Assembly (NCBI GenBank): GCA_964636125.1
Contig: CAZWPX010000023.1
Location: 1 to 64,000, forward strand
DNA: 64,000 nucleotides
DNA from: CAJINA01 sp964636125
GTDB taxonomy: Bacteria > Desulfobacterota > Desulfobacteria > Desulfobacterales > CAJINA01
Direction of reading: 5' to 3'
In this document: positions 20,501-26,734 of the stretch, piece after piece
How the letters are laid out: each line of letters starts with the position of its first letter
How positions within the stretch are numbered: position 1 is the stretch's first letter
The notes under the pieces: model-generated
Seen by the model: only the letters and a program-made list of their open reading frames with translations
What the model was told of the DNA's origin: nothing
Database searches by the model: none
Translations under genes and position numbers: made by a program

Positions 20501-21716
20501 AAACGAAACGCCTGCAACAGTGCCGGAACCGGAAACACCCGAGAAACGGCCCCTGTTTGACAGGTATCATTTTGAGCATTTTGCCACAGGCTCCCTCACG
20601 GAGTGCTTCGGGCCGGAGTTTGCTGTATATGAGGGCCGGGTGGCACCGCGGACACCCAATACAGATTTGCAGCTGACATCACGGGTCATCCGTATTGTGG
20701 GCGAACGGCACGACTTTTCAAAGCCGGCCTATGCCCTGGCCGAATACGATGTCCCCGCAAAGGCATGGTATTATACCGGTAATGCGCATGGGGCTGTCAT
20801 GCCTTACGCCATTATCATGGAAATCGCCCTGCAGCCCTGCGGGTTTATTTCGGCCTGGATGGGCACCACCCTGCTCTATCCGCAAACAGATTTTTTCTTC
20901 CGGAACCTGGACGGCCGGGGTAAACTGCACCGGGATATCGATTTGCGCGGGAAAACTATTATGAACAAGGCCACCTTGCTGAACACGGCCGCCATGGGCA
21001 ACACGATTATCCAGACATTTGAGTTTGAGATGCAGGTTGACGGTCAGCGCTACTACTCCGGCACGGCCGCGTTCGGCTATTTTGTGGCCGCCGCCCTGAC
21101 AGACCAGGTCGGGCTGGATAATGGCATTGACAACCACCCCCTGACGGGAAAAAAATACATCCGGGATGCCGTTGTGAGCACCATCGACCTGCAAACGGCC
21201 GAGGCCAGAGCAAGATACTATACGGGCCTGGAGTCAAAACCCCACTATCGGTTGGCCGGACCGCAGCTTGATTTCCTCAATTCGGTCCAGATTGTAGCCG
21301 ACGGCGGCCGCCAGGGACTGGGCTACATTTACGCGGACCGCCAGATCCAGACATCCGACTGGTATTTTAAATGTCATTTCTACCAGGACCCGGTCATGCC
21401 CGGGTCGCTGGGAGTAGAATCGGTCATGCAGGCCCTTGAAGTCTTTGCCCTGCATCAGGATCTGGGGCAGCAGTTTAAGTCCCCCCGCTTTACCCAGATC
21501 GAAGACACCATCATCTGGAAATACCGCGGGCAGATCAGCCCGGAAATTGATGCCATGGCCATCGAAGTTCACATAACAAAGATTGAAAGAGAAGCCGACC
21601 GGGTAATCGTCATCGGCGATGCTGGACTGTGGAAGGACAAAATCCGGATCTATGAAATAAAGGATATCGGGTTGTGTATTGAGGAAGCAAACGTTAGCCG
21701 ATTAAGGAAAAGGTGA
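14553..21716 (+). CDS. pfaC: PfaC-type subunit (KS-CLF-AT-DH-DH)
   Basis: A 2,387-residue synthase subunit. Domain order: an active ketosynthase (about 1-460) with Cys199 in DAACASSIYA and ECHATGT/SNMGHLLTAAG His motifs; a chain-length-factor-like KS (about 480-940) in which the Cys is replaced within VSSEENSV; an acyltransferase (about 1045-1340) with Ser1152 in GYSMGEISM; a linker; then two FabA-like hotdog dehydratase domains, with CHFKDDEVMAGSL (about 1860) and CHFYQDPVMPGSL (about 2275). Standard PfaC is KS-CLF-DH-DH near 2,000 residues, so the embedded AT is extra and resembles the AT of the neighbouring PfaB. The start at ATG 14553 follows AGAGG by five bases; an in-frame ATG at 14520 lacks such a site. 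The dehydratases set the cis double bonds. Confidence 0.93.
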   Translation: MEKIAIIGVSCLFPGAHNSSAYWQNLLDGKNFKSTATRRQMGVDPKDYFSAQPGEADRYYCMQGGYIRDFEFDPTGYRLPPEDLARLDDLFKWSLFVSRNALTDSGYIDKPAALSQCGAILGNLSFPTKSSNHLCLPICHQAVEASLRRYPDNEDFELAPFSPPRTVADDNLMISGYPAAVIARAFDLQGPHFCLDAACASSIYAVKLACDYLSTGRADMMLAGAVSAADPLFIHMGFSIFQAYPANGKSSPFDKNSRGLVAGEGAGMFVLKRHADAVRDGDKIYASILGVGLSNDGRGQSVLAPGMDGQNVAYERAYAQAAIDPKDIAYVECHATGTLLGDKVELDSMDTFFGKHGASPLVGSCKSNMGHLLTAAGMAGMLKTIFAMSKGIIPATIGLEEAIGSKSNVISAQQIPVVNTPWPGAPEARRAAVNGFGFGGANAHIILESPPHSPEGSSPAQSPPRAASRVIHLFEDEPDKDCAPCALAITGMDALFGPCRGIAEFRRTTCDGLQQFVDLPEKRWKGIDQYDALLKNYGFGDGLPPRGAYVDHFDLDFLGFKIPPNKDDRLIPQQLMALKVADKAIRDAEITEGAQVAVLVAMGTEPALHQFRSRVNLDTQIKTSFEKAHVACADPSGETLVENIKNSLHGVARTNRYTSFIGNIMASRIASIWDFSGPAFTVSSEENSVFKALDVARLLLDDRNIEAVVVAAVDLSGGFEQVLLKNRRLKINTGRPTLSFDQDVNGWMVGEGAGAVVVKRRDDALADNSRIYATVDALGFAAGDDKDAVTRACRHTFDCAGINPGEIAYLEVHGSGIGAEDEAEIAGLLEAYQAPGSPLRCAIGSVKANIGHTFAAAGMASLIKTALCLYHRYIPPTPAWSGPKYPEKWAKSPFFVPTESRTWFVDGSGQTRRAAINSMGADHSCHHLLLSDEPSQTGPRRGYLSSLPMTLFPLAADSRKALEGELDALTTALSADQKLATTAGKFFKRFKTREACEFRISIVGKSRSEIYDEIETAKVGLPQAFAENGSWRSENGSCFTCEPLGPAGKVAFVYPGGFNSYIGIGHSLCQLFPEVHERAGTYTSSLGEIIGHDLLSPRSMSTLSDTELKELSEQLFNTPSVMFESGIMSAILCTDIIRESFAVSPDQALGYSMGEISMLFALGVWDKADRIRKAFNESSVYKLRLSGSMENVRAAWNLDPSESENKKIWYSYKLEAAPEQVRRALEKDLAISRGRSAYLIFVNTPQEVVIAGYDQACKRVIRDLGCNYFEVSVSDAIHSELVRPDYEALINMHRLPVNPVPDIDFYSAFDFAPIVMDSEEIARRVADIYTHEIDFQQLIEKAYQDGGRIFIELGPRNNCTRWTDEILQGQPHLAVATNEKDVDEHATIIKVIASLFCHQVSVDLSPLYSQSKMKSVSKRLLNKSIVLGGQTIDAQINTEKNRQLFASFGRYPVLTEPVVDTAVQPKAEAAAPLITPTATGTEPLVKTEKHFNANLSRLNTVHQAFLDHRLDGARQIHDLIELQLARAGQMPAADPDGDTGSNARPPSPSAGGQAQRLGLPVVPKAVKPPVRQAVVWDQADLLEFAQGSIANVFGEEYKIIDSYPRRVRLPMQPYLLVSRVTKLDAHCHEFKPSTMTTEYDIPRDFWYSVDGQIPWAVSVESGQCDLLLISYLGIDFSCMGDRVYRLLDCTLTFLEDIPMEGDTLRYDIRINSFSKSGDSLLFFFSYECFVEETMVLKMDGGCAGFFTDEELDAGRGIRHTAKELAERARIEKHSFTPYLHCNRQQFEKADLLKITRGDLGGCLGAHYARPGYNPSLKMATEQMLMLDRIESIDVTGGAWGLGKIVACKELAPGHWYFPCHFKDDEVMAGSLMAEGCGQLLQFFLLYIGMHTRVQDARFQPIWNLPQKVRCRGQVTPADNLLTYRMEIKEIGLTPHPYAVADIDILLQDKNREDKIVVDFGSLGVQLVEKSADDPYKAVLPMAANETPATVPEPETPEKRPLFDRYHFEHFATGSLTECFGPEFAVYEGRVAPRTPNTDLQLTSRVIRIVGERHDFSKPAYALAEYDVPAKAWYYTGNAHGAVMPYAIIMEIALQPCGFISAWMGTTLLYPQTDFFFRNLDGRGKLHRDIDLRGKTIMNKATLLNTAAMGNTIIQTFEFEMQVDGQRYYSGTAAFGYFVAAALTDQVGLDNGIDNHPLTGKKYIRDAVVSTIDLQTAEARARYYTGLESKPHYRLAGPQLDFLNSVQIVADGGRQGLGYIYADRQIQTSDWYFKCHFYQDPVMPGSLGVESVMQALEVFALHQDLGQQFKSPRFTQIEDTIIWKYRGQISPEIDAMAIEVHITKIEREADRVIVIGDAGLWKDKIRIYEIKDIGLCIEEANVSRLRKR

Positions 21717-21718
21717 TC

Positions 21719-23353
21719 ATGACCACATGCGGACTCTCTTTGGCGGATGGATTTATTGACCAGGGTTTCAACTGGGCTATCGATAAGAACGCCGTCGGTT
21801 TCGATACAAAGGCTTTCAAGGCTGGACTGGGGGATCTTGCGAAACCCTGTTATATTGTCAACGATAACCAGACCCTGGGGATCAGCAACCAGAGGTTGGA
21901 AAGCCCTGCCCAGGAAGATCCGGAGGTGTTGCTGCGCCCGCTGGCCTATGCACCGGTCTTTACGGCCAGGCACCTGGGTGATACCGAATTCCGCAAAACG
22001 CATGGTACCGCCTACAGCTACTACACCGGGGCCATGGCCAATGGAATCGCTTCCGAGGAGTTGGTCATTGCCATGGGAAAGGCCGGTTTCCTGGGCTCTT
22101 TTGGAGCCGGCGGCCTGGTGCTCTCCCGGGTAGAGGCCGCCATACAAAAGATCCAATCCGAACTCCCGGACGGCCCCTATGCATTCAACCTGATTCACAG
22201 CCCCGGTGAACCAGCCGTTGAGCGTGGCGTTGTGGACCTGTATCTCAAATATGGGGTCCATTGTACCGAGGCGGCGGCCTATATCACTTTGAATCCCAAC
22301 GTGGTTCTCTATCGGGTGGCTGGTCTCGGTCTCACCCGTGATAACAACATAGAGATCAAAAACAAAATCATCGCCAAAATATCCCGCCGGGAGGTGGCCC
22401 AGAAATTCCTGGAGCCGCCGCCTGATAATCTGGTCGCCCAGCTTTTGTCTCAAAACCGCATCACCCGGGAACAGGCCCAGCTGGCCGCGCGGGTGCCCAT
22501 GGCCGATGACATCACCGTGGAGGCGGATTCCGGCGGTCATACCGACAACCGCCCCCTGGTCGCACTGCTCTCTTCGATCATCTCACTGCGCGACGAGATG
22601 CAGGCCAAATACCGGTATGCCCAAAACATCCGGGTAGGGGCCGCCGGGGGCATCAGCACCCCGGAATCCGCCCTGGCCGCCTTTGCCATGGGCGCCGCAT
22701 TTGTGGTGACCGGCTCGGTCAACCAGGCCTGCCGTGAAGCGGGCGCCTGTGAACACACCCGTAATCTGTTGGCCCAGGCCGACATGGCCGATGTGATCAT
22801 GGCCCCGGCCGCCGACATGTTCGAAATGGGAGTCAAGCTCCAGGTATTGAAAAGGGGCACTTTTTTCCCCATGCGGGCCAAAAAGCTTTACCAACTCTAC
22901 AACACCTACAATGCCATTGAAGAGATTCCCCCGGCAGAGCGCCAGAAAATCGAAAAGCAGGTTTTCCAGCAGGATCTGGACACGGTCTGGAAAGAGACCA
23001 AAGCATTTTTTGAAGTTCGCGACCCGGATCAGATCCAAAAAGCCAGCGCTAATCCCAAGAAAAAAATGGCCCTGATCTTCAGGTGGTATCTCGGCCTGGC
23101 CTCAAGGTGGTCCAATACCGGCGACCCAACCCGCAAAATGGACTACCAGATCTGGTGCGGACCTTCCATGGGCGCATTCAATGCCTGGGTAAAAGGCACC
23201 TACCTGGAAGAGGTCGACAACCGCCAGGTCGTGGCGGTGGCCCGGCACATCATGACCGGGGCGGCCTATTTAAACCGGATCATGGCTCTAAGAAACCAGG
23301 GCCTGTCAATTTCACCGGAGTACAGCCGGTATGTGCCCAAAAAGCCAGTTTGA
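21719..23353 (+). CDS. pfaD: PfaD-type enoyl reductase (FMN TIM barrel)
   Basis: Stand-alone enoyl reductase of the pfa synthase, 544 residues, of the nitropropane-dioxygenase-like FMN barrel family. Visible features: FGAGGLVLSRVEAAI near residue 130, NLIHSPGEPAVERGVVDLYLKYGVHCTEAAAYI, EADSGGHTDNRPLVALL (conserved GGHTDNRP) and the phosphate-binding VGAAGGISTPESALAAFAMGAAFVVTGSVNQA. It saturates selected double bonds during chain extension. ATG 21719 overlaps the end of pfaC and has AGG five bases upstream; a GTG two codons earlier (21713) is possible. This is the last pfa gene. No phosphopantetheinyl transferase (pfaE) follows, so the ACPs must be activated by an enzyme encoded elsewhere. 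Confidence 0.95.
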   Translation: MTTCGLSLADGFIDQGFNWAIDKNAVGFDTKAFKAGLGDLAKPCYIVNDNQTLGISNQRLESPAQEDPEVLLRPLAYAPVFTARHLGDTEFRKTHGTAYSYYTGAMANGIASEELVIAMGKAGFLGSFGAGGLVLSRVEAAIQKIQSELPDGPYAFNLIHSPGEPAVERGVVDLYLKYGVHCTEAAAYITLNPNVVLYRVAGLGLTRDNNIEIKNKIIAKISRREVAQKFLEPPPDNLVAQLLSQNRITREQAQLAARVPMADDITVEADSGGHTDNRPLVALLSSIISLRDEMQAKYRYAQNIRVGAAGGISTPESALAAFAMGAAFVVTGSVNQACREAGACEHTRNLLAQADMADVIMAPAADMFEMGVKLQVLKRGTFFPMRAKKLYQLYNTYNAIEEIPPAERQKIEKQVFQQDLDTVWKETKAFFEVRDPDQIQKASANPKKKMALIFRWYLGLASRWSNTGDPTRKMDYQIWCGPSMGAFNAWVKGTYLEEVDNRQVVAVARHIMTGAAYLNRIMALRNQGLSISPEYSRYVPKKPV

Positions 23354-23375
23354 ACCACTGGTGTAAAAAGCCATT

Positions 23376-23408
23376 CCCGGGCAAACTCTCACCATGAGAG
23401 TAGCCGGG
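23376..23408 (+). terminator. Hairpin downstream of pfaD, possible terminator
   Basis: About 23 bp after the pfaD stop, ACTCTCA (23385-23391) and TGAGAGT (23395-23401) form a perfect 7-bp stem with a 3-base loop. An outer CCCGG/CCGGG pair (23376-23380 with 23404-23408) extends it. No clear T-run follows, so Rho-independent termination is uncertain. Confidence 0.5.
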
Positions 23409-23451
23409 CACCCCTGTTGACAGGAAACCAATGAGCCGCCGCAGGCGTACC

Positions 23452-23493
23452 TCATTCAACGTTCGATGTTGAGCGTTGGATGTTCAATGTTCT
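23452..23493 (+). repeat. Short internally repetitive intergenic tract
   Basis: A 42-bp run made of variants of an 8-10 base unit (TTCAACG, TTCGATG, TTGAGCG, TTGGATG, TTCAATG). Degenerate tracts of this kind are seen in intergenic DNA of many genomes. Function unknown. Confidence 0.4.
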
Positions 23494-23550
23494 GTTTTTC
23501 AAGCTTCTAAACACCTTTCCCGGAACAGATAAATTTTTCAATTCTGCCCC

Positions 23551-23594
23551 TTGACAGCCTCCTTTTAATCGCTTATCGTAGATAGACGATTAAA
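23551..23594 (+). promoter_or_regulatory. arsR-hgcAB promoter with ArsR-type operator
   Basis: A consensus -35 TTGACA lies at 23551-23556 with a -10-like TATCGT 17 bases downstream at 23574-23579. Overlapping this is a perfect inverted repeat TTTAATCG (23564-23571) and CGATTAAA (23587-23594) separated by 15 bases. Its position over the -10 region and directly ahead of an arsR gene fits an autoregulatory SmtB/ArsR operator that blocks RNA polymerase. It should control arsR, hgcA and hgcB together. Confidence 0.75.
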
Positions 23595-23615
23595 TAACAG
23601 CAGGGAGGCCCCCTT

Positions 23616-23906
23616 TTGCCCAGACCAATCGATATAAGCTTTGACGATGAACAGCTTGCCGGGATTTTCAAAGCCCTGGCCCACCCCGCACGCCTGACCA
23701 TTATCGAGCACCTCAAAAGGGTGAACTGCTGTGTCTGCGGCGAAATTGTGGAAATTCTGCCCCTGTCGCAGTCCACTGTAAGCCAGCACCTGAAGCACCT
23801 GAAAACCGCAGGCCTGGTGAAAGGCGAAATAGAGGGGCCGCGCACCTGCTACTGCATTGACCATGACATCCTTAATCGTTTCAAAGCGGCAGTTGCCGAA
23901 CTGTAA
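23616..23906 (+). CDS. arsR: ArsR/SmtB-family repressor upstream of hgcAB
   Basis: A 96-residue winged-helix repressor. The family's alpha3 metal-site region reads VNCCVCGEIVEIL, with Cys38, Cys39 and Cys41 placed like the CxC/CVC site of As/Sb/Hg/Cd-sensing ArsR proteins. The recognition helix is LSQSTVSQHLKHLKTAGLV. Translation starts at TTG 23616 with GGGAGG eight bases upstream; no ATG is available. The gene lies directly behind its probable operator and 34 bp before hgcA, so it probably represses the arsR-hgcA-hgcB unit and releases DNA on binding a thiophilic metal or metalloid. Which ligand it senses cannot be told. Confidence 0.9.
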   Translation: MPRPIDISFDDEQLAGIFKALAHPARLTIIEHLKRVNCCVCGEIVEILPLSQSTVSQHLKHLKTAGLVKGEIEGPRTCYCIDHDILNRFKAAVAEL

Positions 23907-23940
23907 CCCCCCAACCCCTTTTAGGAGTATCGGAAATCAC

Positions 23941-25152
23941 ATGGATAAAGAAAAAACCCCGGCTTGTGACTGCAATTCAGCAGCATCCAACAGTCCGCCA
24001 CCCGGAACCCAGCCCGTAACCCTGATGGATAAAATGCCTGCCATGGCCACACTTGCTGATGACGAACCCTGCTGCGGACCGCCGGCGGGTCCGCCCGCAA
24101 GTCCGGATGAAAAACCGGGTTATGCCATCCGCAGTTTTGTAGATGGCTTCCTTTCGACCGGCGCAGGAAAGATACCCATTGTAAAAACCCGGATGGGCTT
24201 GCAGGATATCCTGGGTTCAGTGTTGACCCGCATCGGCATCGGGCGCAACGATTACAAGGTTGCCCCGGGCCTGTACGCGGTCGGCAGCCCGGACGAAGCT
24301 GCACCGGTGATTGTAACCGCCAACTACAAGCTGAGCTTTGACCACGTGCGCAGGGAACTGGGTGGGCAAAGTATCTGGCTGCTGGTTCTGGATACACGCG
24401 GGATAAATGTCTGGTGTGCCGCGGGCAAGGGTACGTTTGCCACCGGGGAACTGGTGAAAAGAATCATCGAATCCGGCCTTGATAAGGTGGTGGACCACCG
24501 CAAGGTAATCGTCCCCCAGCTGGGTGCCACCGGCGTCGCCGCAAAAAGTGTAAAAAAACTGAGCGGTTTCCGGGTGATCTGGGGGCCAATCCGGGCTGCT
24601 GACATCCCGGCCTTCATTGCGAACGGGCTGCAGGCCGACCGGGACATGCGGCTGGTCACCTTTACGCCCGTCGAGAGGCTGGTCCTGATACCGGTTGAGA
24701 TCTCACTGGTGCTCAAACCCGCCCTGTGGGTCCTGCTGGCACTGTTTATCCTGTCTGGAATCGGCCCGGGCATCTTCTCTTTTGCGGGCGCCTGGCAACG
24801 GGGCCTGTGGGCCGCCCTTTCCATCCTGCTGGGCATCCTGGCCGGCGCGGGCCTGGCACCGCTGCTGCTGCCCTGGCTCCCGGGAACGGCCTTTGCGGCC
24901 AAAGGCTTCATGACAGGATCGGTCCTGGTACTGCCGGCCGCAATTGCAGCGGGCCTTACCTACGGGTTCAGCGCTTTCCTGGCATTGCTGGGCCTGGCAG
25001 CCGCATTGAGCTCCTATCTGGCCATGAATTTTACCGGCACCACCCCCTACACGTCGCCGTCCGGGGTTGAAAAGGAGATGCGCAGATTCATCCCCATTCA
25101 GGCCACCCTGGCGGTCTGCGGCCTGGTGTTGTGGATAGTATCTGCGTTTTGA
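23941..25152 (+). CDS. hgcA: HgcA, corrinoid protein of mercury methylation
   Basis: Membrane corrinoid protein that transfers a methyl group to Hg(II), giving methylmercury; it works with HgcB. The signature cap-helix motif is intact: NVWCAAGKGTF around residues 157-167, with Cys159 as the lower cobalt ligand (equivalent to Cys93 of Desulfovibrio ND132). The corrinoid-binding domain spans about residues 75-240. The C-terminus (about 255-403) holds four to five transmembrane helices beginning PVEISLVLKPALWVLLALFI. The N-terminal extension of about 65 residues is unusual in carrying cysteines (ACDCN and EPCCGPP), possibly extra metal sites. The start is ATG 23941; an ATG at 23857 in frame overlaps arsR and is unlikely. 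Cotranscribed with arsR and hgcB. Confidence 0.95.
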   Translation: MDKEKTPACDCNSAASNSPPPGTQPVTLMDKMPAMATLADDEPCCGPPAGPPASPDEKPGYAIRSFVDGFLSTGAGKIPIVKTRMGLQDILGSVLTRIGIGRNDYKVAPGLYAVGSPDEAAPVIVTANYKLSFDHVRRELGGQSIWLLVLDTRGINVWCAAGKGTFATGELVKRIIESGLDKVVDHRKVIVPQLGATGVAAKSVKKLSGFRVIWGPIRAADIPAFIANGLQADRDMRLVTFTPVERLVLIPVEISLVLKPALWVLLALFILSGIGPGIFSFAGAWQRGLWAALSILLGILAGAGLAPLLLPWLPGTAFAAKGFMTGSVLVLPAAIAAGLTYGFSAFLALLGLAAALSSYLAMNFTGTTPYTSPSGVEKEMRRFIPIQATLAVCGLVLWIVSAF

Positions 25153-25215
25153 TATCGTTTTTACACGTTCAACCAAGTTGATACTTACAACCAAGATGGA
25201 GAAGAGGTTCAATCC

Positions 25216-25509
25216 ATGAAAGATTTCAGACACCTGCCAGACGTCACCACACTGGCTTACGATAGCTCTAAATGCGTGGGCTGCAAAGCCTGTGCAACCG
25301 TTTGCCCCCACGGCGTTTTCGAAATGAATGCCAAAAAAGCCCACCTGGTGGACCGCAACGGCTGTATGGAATGCGGAGCCTGTGCCCTGAACTGCCCATC
25401 CGTGGCCATCACCGTTACCCCCGGCGTCGGCTGTGCCGCCTACATTATTCAGTCCTGGATAAAGGGCAAGGAAAACGCGGCCTGCGGCCCTGGTTCGGGC
25501 TGCTGTTAA
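25216..25509 (+). CDS. hgcB: HgcB, 2[4Fe-4S] ferredoxin of mercury methylation
   Basis: Ferredoxin partner that reduces the HgcA corrinoid. The 97-residue protein has two complete Cx2Cx2Cx3C clusters: Cys20-23-26-30 and Cys50-53-56-60. It also has the HgcB-specific extra cysteines: Cys73 in GVGCAAY and the C-terminal vicinal pair Cys96-Cys97 (GSGCC), which is thought to handle Hg(II). It follows hgcA by 63 bp with a purine-rich GGAGAAGAGG ahead of the ATG. Together with Cys159 of HgcA, all residues regarded as essential for methylation are present, so the host is predicted to methylate mercury. Confidence 0.96.
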   Translation: MKDFRHLPDVTTLAYDSSKCVGCKACATVCPHGVFEMNAKKAHLVDRNGCMECGACALNCPSVAITVTPGVGCAAYIIQSWIKGKENAACGPGSGCC

Positions 25510-25576
25510 CTTCAGCCCCTGGCACTTTATCCACATGAAGTTGTTTTTACGCGAGCCCTTATCAAGGAGGAAATTC

Positions 25577-26377
25577 ATGAAGAGAGCATTTTGTGAAGTA
25601 TTTCTGGCAGTTGTATTGACAATCACCCTTGTTCAGGCCGTCGCTGCCGGACCGGTAATGGACCGGATTCTTAAAAAAGGTGAACTGGTAGTGGGCACCA
25701 CCGGCGAACAGCCGCCTTTGAACGCCAGGTCTAAAAATGGAGAAATTATCGGTATGGACGCCGATATCGCCCGGATCATCGCCCAGGGGCTGGGGGTAGA
25801 GCTCGCTTTCAAAGCCATGCCTTTCAACGACCTGCTGCCGGCAATTGAAGCCGGTAAAATAGACATGATTATCTCCAGCATGACAATTACACCCCAGCGC
25901 AACCGTAAACTCGCCTTTGTGGGACCTTACTACATGTCCGGCAAAGGCCTCTTGACCAAATCAAAGAACCTGTCCAGTATGCAAAAATCGAACGCCCTTA
26001 ATGACAGCAGATTTTCTGTGGCGGTGTTGAAAGATTCCACCAGTCAAAAATTTGCCGAGCAGACTGCGCCCAAGGCTCAAATCGTAGAAACCAAGTCTTA
26101 CGACGCGGCCATCGGCATGCTGCTGGTAGACAAAGTGGACGCCGTCATAGCAGACTTTCCGTTCTGCGCATTCTCAGCTTACCGCTATAAGGACAAAGGT
26201 CTGGTGGCTGGTGAATCACCGATCTCATTTGAACCGCTGGGGATCGTGGTTCGCGAAGACGCTTTGATGATCAACTGGCTTGAGAATCTCATCGAAATGC
26301 TGAAAGGAACAGGAATATTGAAACAACTCCATGGCCGCTGGTTCAGAGACGGTTCCTGGATCAAGGATCTGCAATAG
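25577..26377 (+). CDS. Periplasmic amino-acid-type solute-binding protein (family 3)
   Basis: A 266-residue protein with a Sec signal peptide (MKRAFCEVFLAVVLTITLVQAVAA) and the family-3 binding-protein fold: KKGELVVGTTGEQPPLNA, then GMDADIARIIAQGLGVELAFKAMPFNDLLPAIEAGKIDMIISSMTITPQRN. ATG 25577 has AAGGAGG six bases upstream and puts the signal peptide at the true N-terminus. No ABC permease or ATPase genes adjoin it, so it is an orphan that may feed a transporter encoded elsewhere or a sensor. It begins 67 bp after hgcB and may be read through from that operon. A hairpin follows at 26407. Confidence 0.88.
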   Translation: MKRAFCEVFLAVVLTITLVQAVAAGPVMDRILKKGELVVGTTGEQPPLNARSKNGEIIGMDADIARIIAQGLGVELAFKAMPFNDLLPAIEAGKIDMIISSMTITPQRNRKLAFVGPYYMSGKGLLTKSKNLSSMQKSNALNDSRFSVAVLKDSTSQKFAEQTAPKAQIVETKSYDAAIGMLLVDKVDAVIADFPFCAFSAYRYKDKGLVAGESPISFEPLGIVVREDALMINWLENLIEMLKGTGILKQLHGRWFRDGSWIKDLQ

Positions 26378-26406
26378 TCAACGACTGCGTCCCTTTCTCT
26401 GATGCC

Positions 26407-26435
26407 GGCATAGCAGGTGTAAAACCTGCTATGCC
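26407..26435 (+). terminator. Strong hairpin after the binding-protein gene
   Basis: A perfect 12-bp inverted repeat, GGCATAGCAGGT (26407-26418) and ACCTGCTATGCC (26424-26435), with a five-base loop sits 29 bp beyond the stop codon. A weak TTTTAA follows at a distance. A terminator or transcript-stabilising hairpin is the likely role. Confidence 0.6.
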
Positions 26436-26472
26436 AGATCCGGGTTTTAAAGTTTTGGCGTAAAGTCCCCCG

Positions 26473-26501
26473 TTGACAATCTAACCGGCCTGCGATAATT
26501 T
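26473..26501 (+). promoter_or_regulatory. Sigma-70-type promoter for the gene at 26735
   Basis: TTGACA (26473-26478) and TAATTT (26496-26501) are separated by exactly 17 bases, in the otherwise empty 357-bp gap between the binding-protein gene and the duplicated-domain gene. It would give a leader of roughly 225 bases. The rest of the gap is AT-rich and shows no reading frame. Confidence 0.5.
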
Positions 26502-26734
26502 GAATAATAATCGTTCGATTTACCAGATGTTTCCATTATCTGAGCTACACCTGAATCTGGCGCACAATTCATATTAAAATTTAATTTGTTTCTCCAAATC
26601 AAATTCTCTCCATCCGCCAAAGCGGAAAGACAAATCGGTTAAGCACCAGCAGAATCTGAAATAGTACTGATGGGAAATCTAAAAATACGAGCGTGATAAC
26701 TGTAGACTTTAAGATTGCCAAGGAGGGGTAACCA

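Noticed and set aside
23857..23940. Upstream start for hgcA
   Set aside because: Would overlap arsR by 50 bases and add residues unlike any HgcA; ATG 23941 fits better.
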